From: Cynocephalus volans
Lineage: Eukaryota; Chordata; Mammalia; Dermoptera; Cynocephalidae
NCBI RefSeq assembly: GCF_027409185.1
Contig: NC_084462.1
Coordinates: 162,117,490 to 162,181,489, forward strand
Reading direction: 5' to 3'
DNA: 64,000 bases
The notes under the pieces were generated by a model. It saw only the letters and a list, made by a program, of their open reading frames with translations, ran no database searches and was not told the DNA's origin. Below, piece after piece: positions 23,818 to 35,995 of this stretch. Numbering within the stretch: position 1 is the stretch's first letter; each line of letters opens with the position of its first letter. Both the position numbers and the translations under genes were made by a program.

Positions 23818-24418
23818 TTGTTAGTTTGCTAGGGCTGCTATAGCAAAACACCACAGACTGGGTGGCTTAAACAATGGAAGTTTCTTTTCTCACAGTTCTG
23901 GAGCCTGGAAGTCCAAGATCAAGATGTTGGCAGGATTGATTCCTCCTGAGATCTTTCTCCTTGGCTTGCAGATGGCCACCTTCTCACACTCCTCACAGAG
24001 CTTTTTTTCCCCCTGTGCATCTCTGGTGTCTCCTCCTCTGAGAACTTGGTGGCTCCTGGTGCAAGTCCTGAAGTCTAAAGGCCAGAGGATCTGGAGTTCT
24101 GATGTCCAAGGGCAGGAGAAGAAGGATGTCCCAGAGGAGAGGAAGATAATTCACCTTTCCTCTGCTGCTTTGTTTTATTTGGGTCTTCAACCTAGTGGGT
24201 GATTTCCTCCCACACTGGATGAGGGTGGATCTTCCTTACTCAGTCCACTGATTCAAATGCCAATCACTTCCAGAAATACCTTCACAGACATACCCAAGAA
24301 TAATGCTTTATCAGCTCTCTGGGTATCCCTTAACCAGTCAGGTTGACACCTAAAATTAGTCATCACAGGGCTTCAACATATGAATTTTTCTGAGAAACAA
24401 TTCAGTCCATAACAATGG
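23818..24418 (-). mobile_element. MaLR-type LTR relic
   Basis: Inverted MLT1-like blocks: 'tagtttgctagggctgctat', 'cacagttctggagcctggaa', 'gtccaagatcaagatg' and the end 'caacatatgaatttttctga' with 'caattcagtccataaca'. Longer than usual because the middle is expanded. Confidence 0.7.
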
Positions 24419-24477
24419 TGGATCCATAGATGAAAAAATAAGCTCTCTTTTGAGGATTTCACATTTGAGACCCAAAT

Positions 24478-24670
24478 TCACAAGCCCTCGGTTCTAATTT
24501 AAGTTTGGTCATGGACTAGTTGTATCACACTGAGCAAGATATCTCCTTGGTGCCTCAATTTTCTCATCTCTCAAGTGGGGCAGCCTTATCTCTTCCAGAG
24601 GAAGATTTTGAGAGTTAAATTCAGTGTTATAAATGGAGATGCACAGCATGATACTCTGTAAATAACTAGG
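24478..24670 (+). repeat. MIR relic
   Basis: 'cctcaattttctcatctctc' and 'aagtggggcagcc' represent the MIR core. Confidence 0.6.
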
Positions 24671-25315
24671 AATTTGCCTAATGATTATTCTGATCTGTTA
24701 AGTCTTCACTTCCCTGCCCTCTCCCTCACACCCTTAGACATATTCAAAAAGATTTGGGGGCTTACTTCACTTATTCTTCAAAGATAATACTCCTATGTTT
24801 TTAGGGAGTTCTGGCATTTAGAACACCCTCCAACATGTTTTGTCATGTTTGTTCTCATAACAGCGCAAGATGGGGAATTCCACAGAGGGAGATCCACGGG
24901 AGTTAGCTCTGTGAGGGACAGTGGAACTGTCAAGAGAGACACAGACCTCGCTCGCTTCACCCCCAAAGGGATTTGGTTAATATCCTTCCTGTCTCCTCCA
25001 CACTGGAAATGCTGTGCATCTGGGAACTACACTACCACCAAGGCAACACAAGGGCAGGAGTTTTAGCTTTTCATATGCCGAAGGGCCCCCAAAAGGATAA
25101 TTGCATTGGCAGGTGCATATTTTATTCCATAGACAGACATTTAAAAGTACTATGACTACATAAAGTTTTACTTGGAAAACTTTGCAAAACTGTAAAAGAG
25201 TATATTCTACAGTCTAGACAGTCTATATTGGATAAATGGCACCCAGTGATACACCATGTAAATAACTGGACTCATCTCATTCCCTTTGGGCTGAGAGGGG
25301 TGGTGAGTGGGGAGG
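24671..25315. other. No recognisable feature
   Basis: Unique-looking; no supported gene. Confidence 0.4.
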
Positions 25316-25336
25316 ATACACACACAATGAAGGGGG

Positions 25337-25337
<1 letters not shown>

Positions 25338-25382
<45 letters not shown>
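25338..25382. repeat. (CA)n microsatellite
   Basis: About 22 uninterrupted CA units. Confidence 0.97.
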
Positions 25383-25387
<5 letters not shown>

Positions 25388-25789
25388 TTTCACCATTGTA
25401 AAGACCAGAAGGCAATTTGACATGCCAAAGAGAGCAGCATACATATGCCAGGATGTGATTTCAGGCCTGACGTTGTCCTTGGAGATTTCCTTGTGCCTCC
25501 ACACTGTGTAGTTTATCTTCTTCCCAGGGTTGGCTTGACAAGCCATTTGTTCATAGAAGACACCTCTAGAGCTAACCTTCAACATTTACAACAGAGATCC
25601 ATTCTCTGGTGGAAAAAAATGCGTGGAGGAAATACATGCAGAATTTAGCTGTATTTATTAAAGAGTAAGTGTTCTGTTCTGAGGACTAGAAATAGTTTTT
25701 CCTTTCACTCTCTGCATACAAATAGGGGGTACCCCTCCAACCCCATGCTGCCTGTCACTTTTAGGGGGGATAGGCAGAGTTATTGACTT

Positions 25790-26180
25790 TATTACATTAT
25801 GAGCATTTTCAGATTGTTCCTGGGATTAATTGCTATTGAAGCCCAAATTTAATTAGCATAAACCAGTAACAGTTTAATATAAATGAAATTACAAACCATT
25901 TCTCTTTGAGAAATATTAGGACTTATTAGTGATTCCCCCCCAAACTAATTAGTTTGAACAGATACATTTCAGCATTAAGCCATGGGAGAAGCTTTGTTTT
26001 CTATTGTTTGTAATTATATTGAGCACATTTCCTCTCTCACTTCTTGCTTTTTTGTGTCTACTTCGGTGATTAGCCCGGCTGAGAGAAGCCTTGTCTGTTC
26101 GCCCAAGGCCTTAGGAAATAATTAGCGGTCACTGAGAGAGAAATTTGCTCCACTGAGAGAAAATGGAGGGGAGGGAGGAA
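25790..26180. promoter_or_regulatory. Candidate conserved non-coding element
   Basis: Repeat-free sequence with a cluster of homeodomain-type cores: ggattaattgc, tttaattagcat, actaattagttt, gtaattatat and aataattagcgg. It resembles developmental enhancers, but conservation was not measured. Confidence 0.3.
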
Positions 26181-26394
26181 GAGCCAGAGAATAAAGAAAT
26201 GGTCAGATCACAGCTCAGGTTTAGGTTAAAAAAAAAAAAAAAGTTGAAGCAAAAAGATGTGTGAAATGAATATTTTATATCCAAGAAATTTGAAATGACT
26301 CTCTCATAAATGTCTAAATGGGTAAAAGAAACTGCAGTTAAGCATTCCTACTTGTACTGTGGGACTGGAAAAAGGCAGGGCATGCTCTGTGCTG

Positions 26395-26860
26395 TTGCCA
26401 AATTAATCTTCCAAAAGAGTAGCTTGATCGTGTAATTCCCCCTGCGCAAGAAAAAACAGTTAAGGGAATGGGCATCGGAGTCAGACGAATTTGTTTGAGT
26501 CCCAATTTTGCCATTTGTCTATTTGACTTCGGGCAATCAACTAACCTCTTGGGGTTTCGGTTCTTTCATGTATGCAAAGGGATGGTGATAGAACCTACCT
26601 CACAGGGTTATTATGAAGATTACATGAAGTGATGAGGAAAGACTCTTAGCACACTGGCACATAACAACATTAAAATGTTTGTTGTTATTAATAGACAAGG
26701 TCCAGTTCCCTAGCATAGCACGTAAGGTCTTTTGTCATCTGGCTTCTACCTACCTTTAAGTATAATGCACAGCTGTTTCATTCCAGGATGCCTACCCTCC
26801 AGCTAAATTGGTAGTCTGTATCATAATTTGGTGTATTTCAAGTTACACGGTCAACTCCAT
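26395..26860 (+). repeat. L2 split by a MIR
   Basis: L2 left part 26395-26457 ('cttgatcgtgtaattccccc') and right part 26691-26860 ('cacgtaaggtcttttgtcat') are separated by a plus-strand MIR (about 26458-26690: 'cggagtcagacgaatttg', 'cctcacagggttattatgaa'). Confidence 0.6.
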
Positions 26861-28321
26861 GTGAGTAGAAGACGACTGGGTCTTACTCAGCTTCAGAACT
26901 CCCAATGGCCAGGATGGTCCCTAGAAAAGACAGATGCATCACTACTTATGAGAAGGTTAGATTTACAAAGCCTGTAAATTTAAGTCCATGTGTTTGTAAA
27001 TCCAGTGTTTTAGAAGGGGTTAAGCTTGCAAGCAGGGTACCAATTTGGCCTTGAGCTTTTCTGTACGTAAGACGAAAGCATTAGATTAAATGATTAATCA
27101 AGTAGGGCTCTCTCCAACTTAAAAATGCTGTGATTTTTATTTAATCTTTTTTGACTTCATTGTCATCATGTTTTTATGATACCAAACATCACCAACATGA
27201 AGCTTAAAAGATTAGCAAAAAAAGTGATAATTTCAAATGCTCGTGTTTCATATTATATGGAAAACATATCTTTTTTTCAACATATTTTTCTGATTTTAAT
27301 AGGATGCTTGACACTAGATTATACTGTGAATTTGATAAGGGAAAGCCAGCCAAAATAAAACAGATGGCTGGAAGATTTAGAAGATAGATAATCCTTACAT
27401 ATATACATATATATATATTTTTTTCCGTTACATACCTTCTTGAATATTTCTTACAAGAAAGTAGTAAAGGCAAAGACTTCCAGGTGTTACCAATTATCCT
27501 TTGTTTTTATTACTGAAGTTACCCTTTCCTTGTGGAAAAACTTCAGAGAGCATGTTGAAGCCAGGATTATCACCTCCTCTTAAATAGGAGATGGTCATAC
27601 AGGTCATAGCATCAAAAAGTTGCAGAAGGTATTTGTTGCAAAATCTGTGACTGACCTCCAGAGGTGTGCTGATGAATCAGGGAAGGCAAGTGTTTCCTGG
27701 AAGCTAGAGTAAATAGCTAATGTTTAGTAAATTACCTAAATTACTAAATGGGACATTGGCTTCCTTGAAGAATTAAATTCACCTCATGGGAAAGAATGAG
27801 CAATTTTCTTTCAACAGGTGATTTACTCAATAGTAAGCTCAGCCAGTATATCATAATGCAGGTCAAATTCTATTGAAGAAAAAAATTTGCATTTTAAAAC
27901 TCTTTCCAATTTCTCAGCCAGTGGTATGATTCTTTCACACAATATCTGAATGCATAAAGCCAGTAAACATGAGCTTTGGTCAGCCACCTGTAGGTGGATG
28001 AAACAATATTTGACAGGATACCAAAATTTGTTTCCATGTAATTGTTCCGTTCTTTTGGTAAAAGCACTGAATGCTTTATTTTAGAAAAAAAATTTTTGTA
28101 TGGTTCCATGCAATCTTTAATTTAGTGAAAAGTGAGAAGACCGACTAATACAAAATGTGAATAATAGAATGAACTAAAGGGATAAAAGGAAGGCAGTTTT
28201 ATTTCCTTTAAATTTCATGGGTTGGTATATTTGAAATAGTAACTGATGACTCTTTCCCTGACATTCTCTGTTGCTCCATCCCTTCCCACAATTTGAGTTT
28301 CAGTCCAAAGGTATATTAATA
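26861..28321. other. No recognisable feature
   Basis: AT-rich; no supported gene or repeat apart from a short (AT)n run at about 27400-27420. Confidence 0.4.
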
Positions 28322-28530
28322 AAAGTAGTACCTATTTTTATAGTATTGACTATATGACAGACCCTATTAGAACTACTTTACATATACCAGCCCATGTAAT
28401 CATTACAAAAGCCTCAATTTCAGGCAAATACAAATATAACTCCCATTTTATAGATGTGGTAACTGAGGCACAGAGATGTTAAGCCACCTGCTGTGAGTCA
28501 CACAGCTCATAAGACCCAAGCAGTCTGCCT
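28322..28530 (-). repeat. MIR
   Basis: 'cccattttatagatgtggta' followed by 'actgaggcacagagatg' and 'gagtcacacagctcataaga' is an inverted MIR. Confidence 0.8.
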
Positions 28531-28544
28531 CTAGAAGCTAAGCT

Positions 28545-28740
28545 GGTACTAAGTTTGTCAAACTTGAGTTTGCATCAGAATCAGCTGGAGGGCTCCTTAC
28601 ATTACAGATTTCTGGGTGCCACCCACAGAGTTTCAGAATCAGTAAGTCTGGGGTGGGGCCTGAAACTTTATATTATGATAAGTTCCCAGGTGATGCTGAT
28701 GCTGTTGGTTTGGGGGCATCACTCTAAGACCACTGCACTA
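28545..28740. repeat. hAT-Charlie-like MITE relic
   Basis: 'gcatcagaatcagctggagg' and 'tctggggtggggcctgaaac' with 'cccaggtgatgctgatgctg' match the common MER5/MER20-like hAT palindromes. Confidence 0.65.
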
Positions 28741-30049
28741 TACCTCTATAGTATCCATAATCCAGAAAAACATTGTAATGGCAGAAAAACAGTCAAAGCT
28801 TTTACATTTTGAAAGTCCAGACTGTGAAGACTTAAGGTGAAAGAAAATATATGATGACTCTTTTCTGGCACTTTTGGATCCTGAGACTGATAAAGCTTCC
28901 CAGGATAGAGGGAATGGAGACAAATGTAGACACTGGTGGGTTCCTGAAAAGGGACTCTGAACCTGTCTCTTCTGGACTCCTCCCTGGAGGAGGCTAAAAG
29001 GGTATGGGGAAAAAAAATAGAACCCCCGGATAGGTTTGAGCAGAGAAAACCTGTACCCTCTGCCAAATGGAGCCATGGAAGCTGCAAGGGCTTGGAGTTC
29101 CTGTCTGCTCAGCATGCTGGAATGTCTTGGTAGACAGGCTTGGCATATCATTACAGAGTTCCTGGAGTCTCAGCAAGGGGCAGAAGCAGGAAAATTGTTC
29201 CCATGAGTGTTTAGAAGAACTTGGGTATGAGCAGCAGAAAGCAGCTGACTTGATGGGATTATGGGATTGGGATGAGGCTGACCAGTGTTGATCTGCATGG
29301 ACAGATGTCCAAGGACTACAGGGGATGAGGATGTCTCCTGGATGCTGTGTGGAGAGACGACTACACAAAGGACTAAAAGCCCACCCTCTGCCACGTCTCC
29401 CATCCCACAGAAACCATATAACAATCCCTTTTCCTCCAAACTCAGAGGCATGCCTGCAAAAAGGAGGTGGGTGAGTTGTTCCTAGCATCTTGAGGAAAAG
29501 AAGCATAATAAAATAAATTTATTCCATGAAGAAAGCTATAGTTTCGCATACGAGTATGTAGGACAAAATCTGTACCTACTACAAATTAGCTGCTGTGTGG
29601 ACATTTAAGGAATGCTAGTGCGGGGGACATCTGTGCCACTGACTGATTAAGAGGCCCAAGTGCAGATTTAAAGCCAAATCATTGTGAATCAATAGAGGTG
29701 ACCCTGAGGAAGAATGGGTGCCCAGAGAAGTCATAGCAGACTTTGGAGATACCACTACTGGACTGTAAAGAAATTTAGTTTGAAAAAGAGCAACCAAATG
29801 CTGTAAATTTATAAGGCAGAAATAAAATAGGTGACTGAAAGGAGATAGAAAGGGCAAATATAGTCTTGTAAGAGTTTATCGACACAATTCCTCTAGACTC
29901 AGACTTTCTCTCCTTGGGAATGAAGGGAGCTTCCAGTGCTATCAGCCCAGATCAAGAAGGTAGTGGCCATTACCTGGTCAAAACAGCATCCATGGTGGCC
30001 TTCAGTAAACCAGTGACCTGGAGCCTATGTGGAAAGCCTATAATTTGAA
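28741..30049. other. No recognisable feature
   Basis: The region has a 170-codon minus-strand frame (28994-29506) with no recognisable domain, overlapped by other frames of similar length. No repeat identified. Confidence 0.4.
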
Positions 30050-30175
30050 AAGAACACTAGGTCTGGAATCTATCAAGCCTTGCAGGGCTAGCCCTTGGCA
30101 TCCCTGATCCACAGTTTTCTTACCTATAAAATGGAAATAATACTTCCCCGACAGAGTACTGACTTTTATATGACA
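30050..30175 (+). repeat. MIR fragment
   Basis: 'tcttacctataaaatggaaa' followed by 'taatacttcc' is the MIR core. Confidence 0.55.
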
Positions 30176-30242
30176 CCAAACATATCACACTTGACTTATA
30201 ACTGCTGCCATATTGCTTCCAGTTTTTCCAAATATTAAGAAT

Positions 30243-30577
30243 ACGATAGTCCTCCCTTATCTTCAGGGGATATGTTCCAAGACCCTCAGTGGGTACCTGA
30301 AGACTATATACTGTATACTATGTTCTTTCCTATACATACATACATACCTGTGATAAAGTTTAATTTATAAATTAGGAATTGTGAGAGATTAACAACAACA
30401 ATAATAAAATACAACAATTATAACAATATACTATAATAAGACTTATGTGAATATGGTCTTTCTTTCACTCTCAAAATATCTTATTGTGATGTACTTACCT
30501 ATTTTCTGACCAAAGTTGACTGTGGGTAACTGAAACCTTGGAAAGCAAAACCGTGGATAAGGGGGGACAACCGTAAT
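30243..30577. repeat. Tigger-type (TcMAR) MITE, MER2-like
   Basis: Inverted ends: 'tagtcctcccttatct' at the left and 'ggataaggggggacaaccgt' at the right are near reverse complements. The middle carries 'acatacatacctgtgataaa' and 'gtttaatttataaattagg', as in MER2/Tigger. TA dinucleotides sit at both outer edges. Confidence 0.8.
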
Positions 30578-30830
30578 ATGTTTTGTGTAATGTAAAAGGC
30601 CAAGTTATCAGGCTTGGAAACAACAAAACAAATTATATGGCAAAAAGTGATGTTTGACACTAAAGCTTCTTGTTAAATACTCATAGAAAATTCTTGACTT
30701 TAAAAAAAAAAAACACCAGAATTTCCAATTTTGCTCATCATCTGGTATGTAAGAATGAAAAACGTTTTTGACTATAGCTATTCTGCAGTGTGTTTTTATG
30801 GAAGGTAGATGTATCACAGTGTGTGGGCCC

Positions 30831-30847
30831 ATTATTCTGCTCTTTCT
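30831..30847. repeat. Target-site duplication, 3' side of L1
   Basis: attattctgctctttct, identical over 17 bp to 38518-38534. It directly abuts the T10 tail at 30847-30856, so this copy closes the whole insertion including the transduced segment. Confidence 0.92.
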
Positions 30848-31720
30848 TTTTTTTTTCCTTGGTGTTTTATTTTTTCTATAGGAAAAAAAAGGCAAATCCC
30901 CCTTCCACCATAGCCAGCCAAGAAGTCCTTGTCCTTTGCCACTTCAAGGGATGAAATTGGCCAGTCAGAATAAAGAAAGCTTCTCTGGAGGCCCAGGGCG
31001 AGAGGCTCACTGGCACAAGACTAAGTGATCTTTCCAGGCCTAAGGGAAAGAATTACAGTTGGTGGGCTCCTAAAATACACTAGCTTCCTTTGTAGAAATT
31101 GTGAGCATGTGGCCAGTGCAAATGTTAACCAAATAAAATGCATAATGTACAGCCTTATAACACTTTAGAAATCGAGTTCTTCATTGGTGGCTGTTCAGTA
31201 CCTTAAGGTGAGTAATGTGATATCCCATGATTCTGGCTTCCCAGCTGGGATGGAGTTTCCAAATGATGTTTTCAGAGGCTGAAAAGAGATATTTTGTAGA
31301 AATGTCAGGGAGTGATTAGTGAAGGTGGAGCCTGCACTCGATACATCCACACCTCCGCTCACATGCATGTTGGTCCAGTCCTGTCTACCATACACACACC
31401 TCCATAGAGGAAGTCTTTTGAAAAATGCGTGTGCAAAAAGCATCCTACGAATGCATACATTCGACAGAATATGGTCATGAGTGTTCTTTCTGACAGATTT
31501 ACTCATTGGAGAGCCCAGACCTGTAGGGTCCTTAAGCAATGGCCTCTCTCCTACTTTTACATGCTCCCCAAGTTGAGCACTGTCTTGTTCTCTCTCCAGA
31601 AAACCTATAGCTAGAAGCATAACCTGGGCTTTCAGGTGCCTAGCAAACAGCTAAACTAGGTTAAGGCTTTTTTCTTGCCCTTGAAGTGTAGATTCAGAGC
31701 CACTGGGGAACTTCCTAGAT
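30847..31720 (-). mobile_element. 3'-transduced flank carried by the L1
   Basis: This 864-bp non-L1 segment (30857-31720) lies between the L1's own tail (31721-31770) and a second poly(A) (30847-30856). On the minus strand an AATAAA signal (plus TTTATT, 30866-30871) precedes that second tail by about 10 nt. The segment is inside the 17-bp target duplication, so it arrived with the L1: transcription read through the L1 signal at the source locus and ended at a downstream signal. It has a 141-codon sense frame (31195-31620) with no recognisable domain. Confidence 0.85.
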
Positions 31721-31733
31721 TCTTATTTTATTT

Positions 31734-31770
<37 letters not shown>
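31721..31770. repeat. (TTTA)n: internal L1 tail
   Basis: About ten TTTA units, i.e. a patterned (TAAA)n tail of the L1 on the minus strand, following 'caaaataaaattt'. It has likely behaved as a microsatellite since insertion. Confidence 0.9.
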
Positions 31771-31780
31771 AATTTTATTT

Positions 31781-31932
31781 TGTCGATATACATTGTGGCT
31801 GATTATTGCTCCCCATCACCAAAACCTCCCTCCCTTCTCCCTCCCCCCCCCCCAACAATGTCCTTTCTGTTTGCTTGTCGTATCAACTTCAAATAATTGT
31901 GGTTGTTATATCTTCTTCCCCCCACCCCCCCG

Positions 31933-31966
<34 letters not shown>

Positions 31967-31980
31967 TTATATATTAATTT
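31781..31980 (-). promoter_or_regulatory. L1 3'UTR with polypurine/G-quadruplex tract
   Basis: After the ORF2 stop there is a (CA)n tract (plus TG run, about 31936-31962), a G-run (plus C-run, 31920-31931), then a G-rich stretch of several GGG runs (plus 31825-31853). The copies at 47.2-47.3 kb and 0.2 kb have the same arrangement. Confidence 0.75.
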
Positions 31981-34900
31981 TTAGCTCCCACCAATAAGTG
32001 AGAACATGTGGTATTTCTCTTTCTGTGCCTGACTTGTTTCACTTAATATAATTCTCTCAAGGTCCACCCATGTTGTTGGAAATGGCAGTATTTCATTCGT
32101 TTTTATAGCTGAGTAGTATTCCATTGTGTAGATGTACCACATTTTCCGTATCCACTCATCCGATGATGGGCATTTGGGCTGGTTCCAACTCTTGGCTAAT
32201 GTAAAGAGTGCTGCGATAAACATTGGGAAACAGGTATACCTTCGACTTGATGATTTCCATTCCTCTGGGTATATACCCAACAGTGGGATAGCTGGGTCGT
32301 ATGGTAGATCTATCTGCAATTGTTTGAGGAACCTCCATACCATTTTCCATAGAGGCTGCACCATTTTGCAGTCCCACCAACAATGTATGAGAGTTCCTTT
32401 TTCTCCGCAGCCTCGCCAGCATTTATCGTTCATAGTCTTTTGGATTTTAGCCATCCTAACTGGGGTTAGATGGTATCTCATTGTGGTTTTGATTTGCATT
32501 TCCCGGATGCTGAGTGATGTTGAGCATTTTTTCATATGTCTGTTGGCCATTTGGATATCTTCCTTAGAGAAATGCCTACTTAGCTCTTTTGCCCATTTTT
32601 TAATCGGGTTGCTTGTTTTCTTCTTGTACAGTTGTTTGAGTTCCTTATATATTCTGGATATTAATCCTTTGTCAGATACATATTTTGCAAATATTTTCTC
32701 CCACTCTGTTGGTTGTCTTTTAACTCTTTTAATTGTTTCTTTTGCTGTGCAGAAGCTTTTTAGTTTGATATAATCCCAGTTGTTTATTTTTCCTTTGGTT
32801 GCCCGTGCTTTTGGGGTCGTATTCATGAAGTCTGTGCCCAGTCCTATTTCCTGAAGTGTTTCTCCTATGTTTTCTTTAAGAAGTTTTATTGTTTCAGGGT
32901 GTATATTTAAATCCTTAATCCATTTTGAGTTGATTTTAGTATACGGCGAGAGGTATGGATCTAGTTTCATTCTCCTGCATATGGATATCCAGTTATCCCA
33001 GCACCATTTGCTGAAGAGGCAGTCCCTTTGCCACTGAATAGGCTTGGTGCCTTTGTCAAAGATCAGCTGACAGTAAGTGTGTGGGTTGATTTCTGGATTC
33101 TCTATTCTATTCCATTGGTCAGTGTGTCTGTTTTTATGCCAGTACCATACTGTTTTGGTTATTATAGCTTTGTAGTATAGCTTAAAGTCAGGTAGTGTTA
33201 TGCCTCCAGCTTTATTTTTTTTGCTCAGCATTGCTTTGGCTATGCATGGTCTTTTATTGTTCCATATAAATGTCTGGATAGTTCTTTCCATTTCTGAGAA
33301 AAATGTCTTTGGAATTTTGATGGGGATTGCATTGAATTTGTATATCACTTTGGGTAGTATGGACATTTTCACTATGTTGATTCTTCCAATCCAAGAGCAT
33401 GGGATATCTTTCCATCTTCTTGTTTCCTCTCTAATTTCTCTCAGCAGTGGTTTGTAGTTCTCATTATAGAGATTTTTCACCTCCTTGGTTAACTCAATTC
33501 CTAAGTATTTTATTTTTTTGGTGGCTATTGTAAATGGGCAGGCTTTCTTGACTTCTCTTTCTGCATGTTCACTATTGGAGAAAAGAAATGCTACTGATTT
33601 TTGTGTGTTGATTTTGTATCCTGCTACTGTGCTGAAATCATTTATCAATTCCAGCAGTTTTTTTGTAGAGGTTTTAGGCTGTTCGATATATAGGATCATG
33701 TCATCTGCAAACAGGGACAGTTTGACTTCATCTTTTCCAATCTGGATGCCCTTTATTTCCTTCTCTTCTCTGATTGCTCTGGCTAGTACTTCCAACACTA
33801 TGTTGAATAAGAGTGGTGAGAGTGGGCATCCTTGTCTAGTTCCTGTTCTTAAAGGAAAAGCTTTCAGCTTTTCCCCATTCAGGATGATATTGGATGTGGG
33901 TTTGGCATATATGGCTTTAATTATGTTGAGATACTTTCCCTCTATACCTAACTTATAGAGGGTCTTTGTCATGAATGAGTGCTGAACTTTATCAAATGCT
34001 TTTTCAGCATCTATAGAGATGATCATATGGTCCTTGTGTTTGAGTTTTTTAATATGGTGTATCACGTTTATTGATTTGCGTATGTTGAACCACCCTTGCA
34101 TCCCTGGGATGAATCCCACTTGATCGTGATGAATAATTTTACGTATGTGTTGCTGTATTCTGTTTGCTAGTAATTTAGTGAGGATTTTTGCATCTATATT
34201 CATCAAGGATATTGGCCTGTAGTTTTCTTTTTTGGTTATATCTTTACCTGGTTTTGGTATCAGGATGATGTTTGCTTCATAGAATGAGTTTGGGAGATTT
34301 GCGTCCGTTTCAATCTTTTGGAATAGTTTGTAAAGAATCGGTGTCAATTCCTCTTTGAATGTTTGGTAAAATTCTGCTGTGAATCCATCTGGTCCTGGGC
34401 TTTTCTTTGTTGGGAGCCTACTGATAACAGCTTCAATCTCCTTTATTGTTATTGGTCTGTTCAAATTTTCTACGTCTTCACGGTTCAGTTTTGGGAGCTT
34501 GTGTGTGTCCAGAAATTTATCCATTTCCTCCAGATTTTCAAATTTGTTGGCGTATAGTTGTTTATAGTAGTCTCGAATGATTCCTTGTATTTCAGATGAA
34601 TCAGTTGTAATATCGCCTTTTTCATTTCTAATTTTGGTTATTTGAGTCTTCTCTCTTCTTTTTTTGTTAGCCATGCTAATGGTTTGTCAATTTTATTTAT
34701 CTTTTCAAAAAACCAACTTTTTGATTCGTTGATCTTTTGAATTGTTTTTTGGTTTTCAATTTCATTCAGTTCTGCTCTGATCTTAATGATTTCTTTCCGT
34801 CTGCTAACTTTAGGTTTTGGATTGTTCTTGTTTTTCTAGTTCTTTAAGGTGAAGTGTTAGGTTGTTCACTTGCCATCTTTCTATTCTTCTGAAGTGAGCG

Positions 34901-35808
34901 TTTAATGCAATAAATTTTCCCCTCAATACTGCTTTTGCAGTATCCCACAGGTTTTGGTATGATGTATCATTGTTTTCATTAGTTTCAATAAATTTTTTGA
35001 TTTCCTGCTTGATTTCTTCTTGGACCCATATGTCATTAAGTAGAATGCTGTTTAATTTCCATGTGTTTGTATATTTTCCAGAGTTTCATTTGTTATTAAT
35101 TTCTAGTTTTAATCCATTGTGGTCTGAGAAGATACATGGGATAATTGCAATTTTTTTGAATTTATTGAGACTTGATTTGTGACCTAATATGTGATCTATC
35201 CTGGAGAATGATCCATGTGCTGCTGAGAAGAATGAATATTCTGAGGTTGTTGGGTGGAATGTTCTGTAGATATCTGCCAATTCCAATTGGTCTAGAGTCT
35301 TGTTTAGATCTTGTGTTTCTCTGCTGATTCTTTGCCTAGATGATCTGTCGAATATTGACAGTGGGGTGTTCAGGTCCCCTGCTATTCTGGTATTAGTGTC
35401 TATTTCCTTCTTTAGGTCTAATAGAGTTTGTTTTATAAATCTGGCTGCTCCAACATTGGGTGCATACATATTTATGATTGTTATGTCTTCTTGATGGATC
35501 AGTCCTTTTATCATTAAGTAGTGTCCCTCATTGTCTCTTTTTATGGTTTTTAGTTTAAAGTCTATTTTGTCAGATATAAGAATAGCTACTCCAGCTCATT
35601 TTTCTTTTCTGTTTGCATGGTAAATCTTTTTCCATCCTTTCACTCTTAGTCTGTGTGAATCTTTATGGGTGAGGTCGGTCTCTTGTAGGCAGCATATAGT
35701 TGGGTCCTGCTTTTTGATCCAGTCAGCCAGTCTGTGTCTTTTAATTGGGGAATTTAAGCCTTTTACATTAAGAGTTGTTATTGAAAGGTGTTGATTTATT
35801 CCTAGCAT
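31981..35808 (-). pseudogene. LINE-1 ORF2 (endonuclease-reverse transcriptase), lightly damaged
   Basis: Spans 1275 codons plus stop, the same as human L1 ORF2p. ORF2p nicks target DNA and reverse-transcribes L1 RNA in the nucleus. Endonuclease residues are all present at human positions: N14, E43, Y115, D145, N147, D205, D229, H230. RT residues D600, D702 and D703 (FADD) are also in register, and a C-terminal Cys-rich CWRGCGEKG block follows. Lesions: TGA at codon 71 (35596-35598), TGA at codon 241 (35086-35088), and a +1 base in the A4 run at 34815-34818 cancelled by a -1 in the A7 run at 34659-34665, so codons about 331-382 are out of frame. The 897-codon frame below 34674 is open. Both TGAs could be CGA decay, which is inference. 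As it stands it cannot make full-length protein. Confidence 0.95.
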
Positions 35809-35995
35809 TTTATTGGTTGTTTGGTTGTCTTAGGTGTCTTTTGTTTCTTGCTTTCTGATTTACTGTTTGTGTTCTGTGTTTGTTCGTTCCTTAGGTTGTA
35901 GATAGTGTTTTTGTTAGCTTGTTTTCTCTTCATGAATGCCATTTTTATTATACTAGCGGGTTTAGATTTTTCTTGGGTTTTTACGGCAGTGGTAG

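Noticed and set aside
25338..25382. CRISPR-like array or structured repeat
   Set aside because: Simple (CA)n microsatellite; no spacer-repeat pattern is found anywhere in the window.
27176..27358. Possible exon with a splice-acceptor-like tract at about 27270-27302
   Set aside because: A pyrimidine-rich tract before AG is common by chance; no conserved frame or donor site supports it.
28994..29506. 170-codon minus-strand open frame
   Set aside because: No domain, motif or codon pattern recognised, and several overlapping frames of like length exist in the same GC-richer stretch. Treated as chance.
32132..32773. 213-codon plus-strand frame
   Set aside because: It is antisense to L1 ORF2 and is a shadow of that gene.
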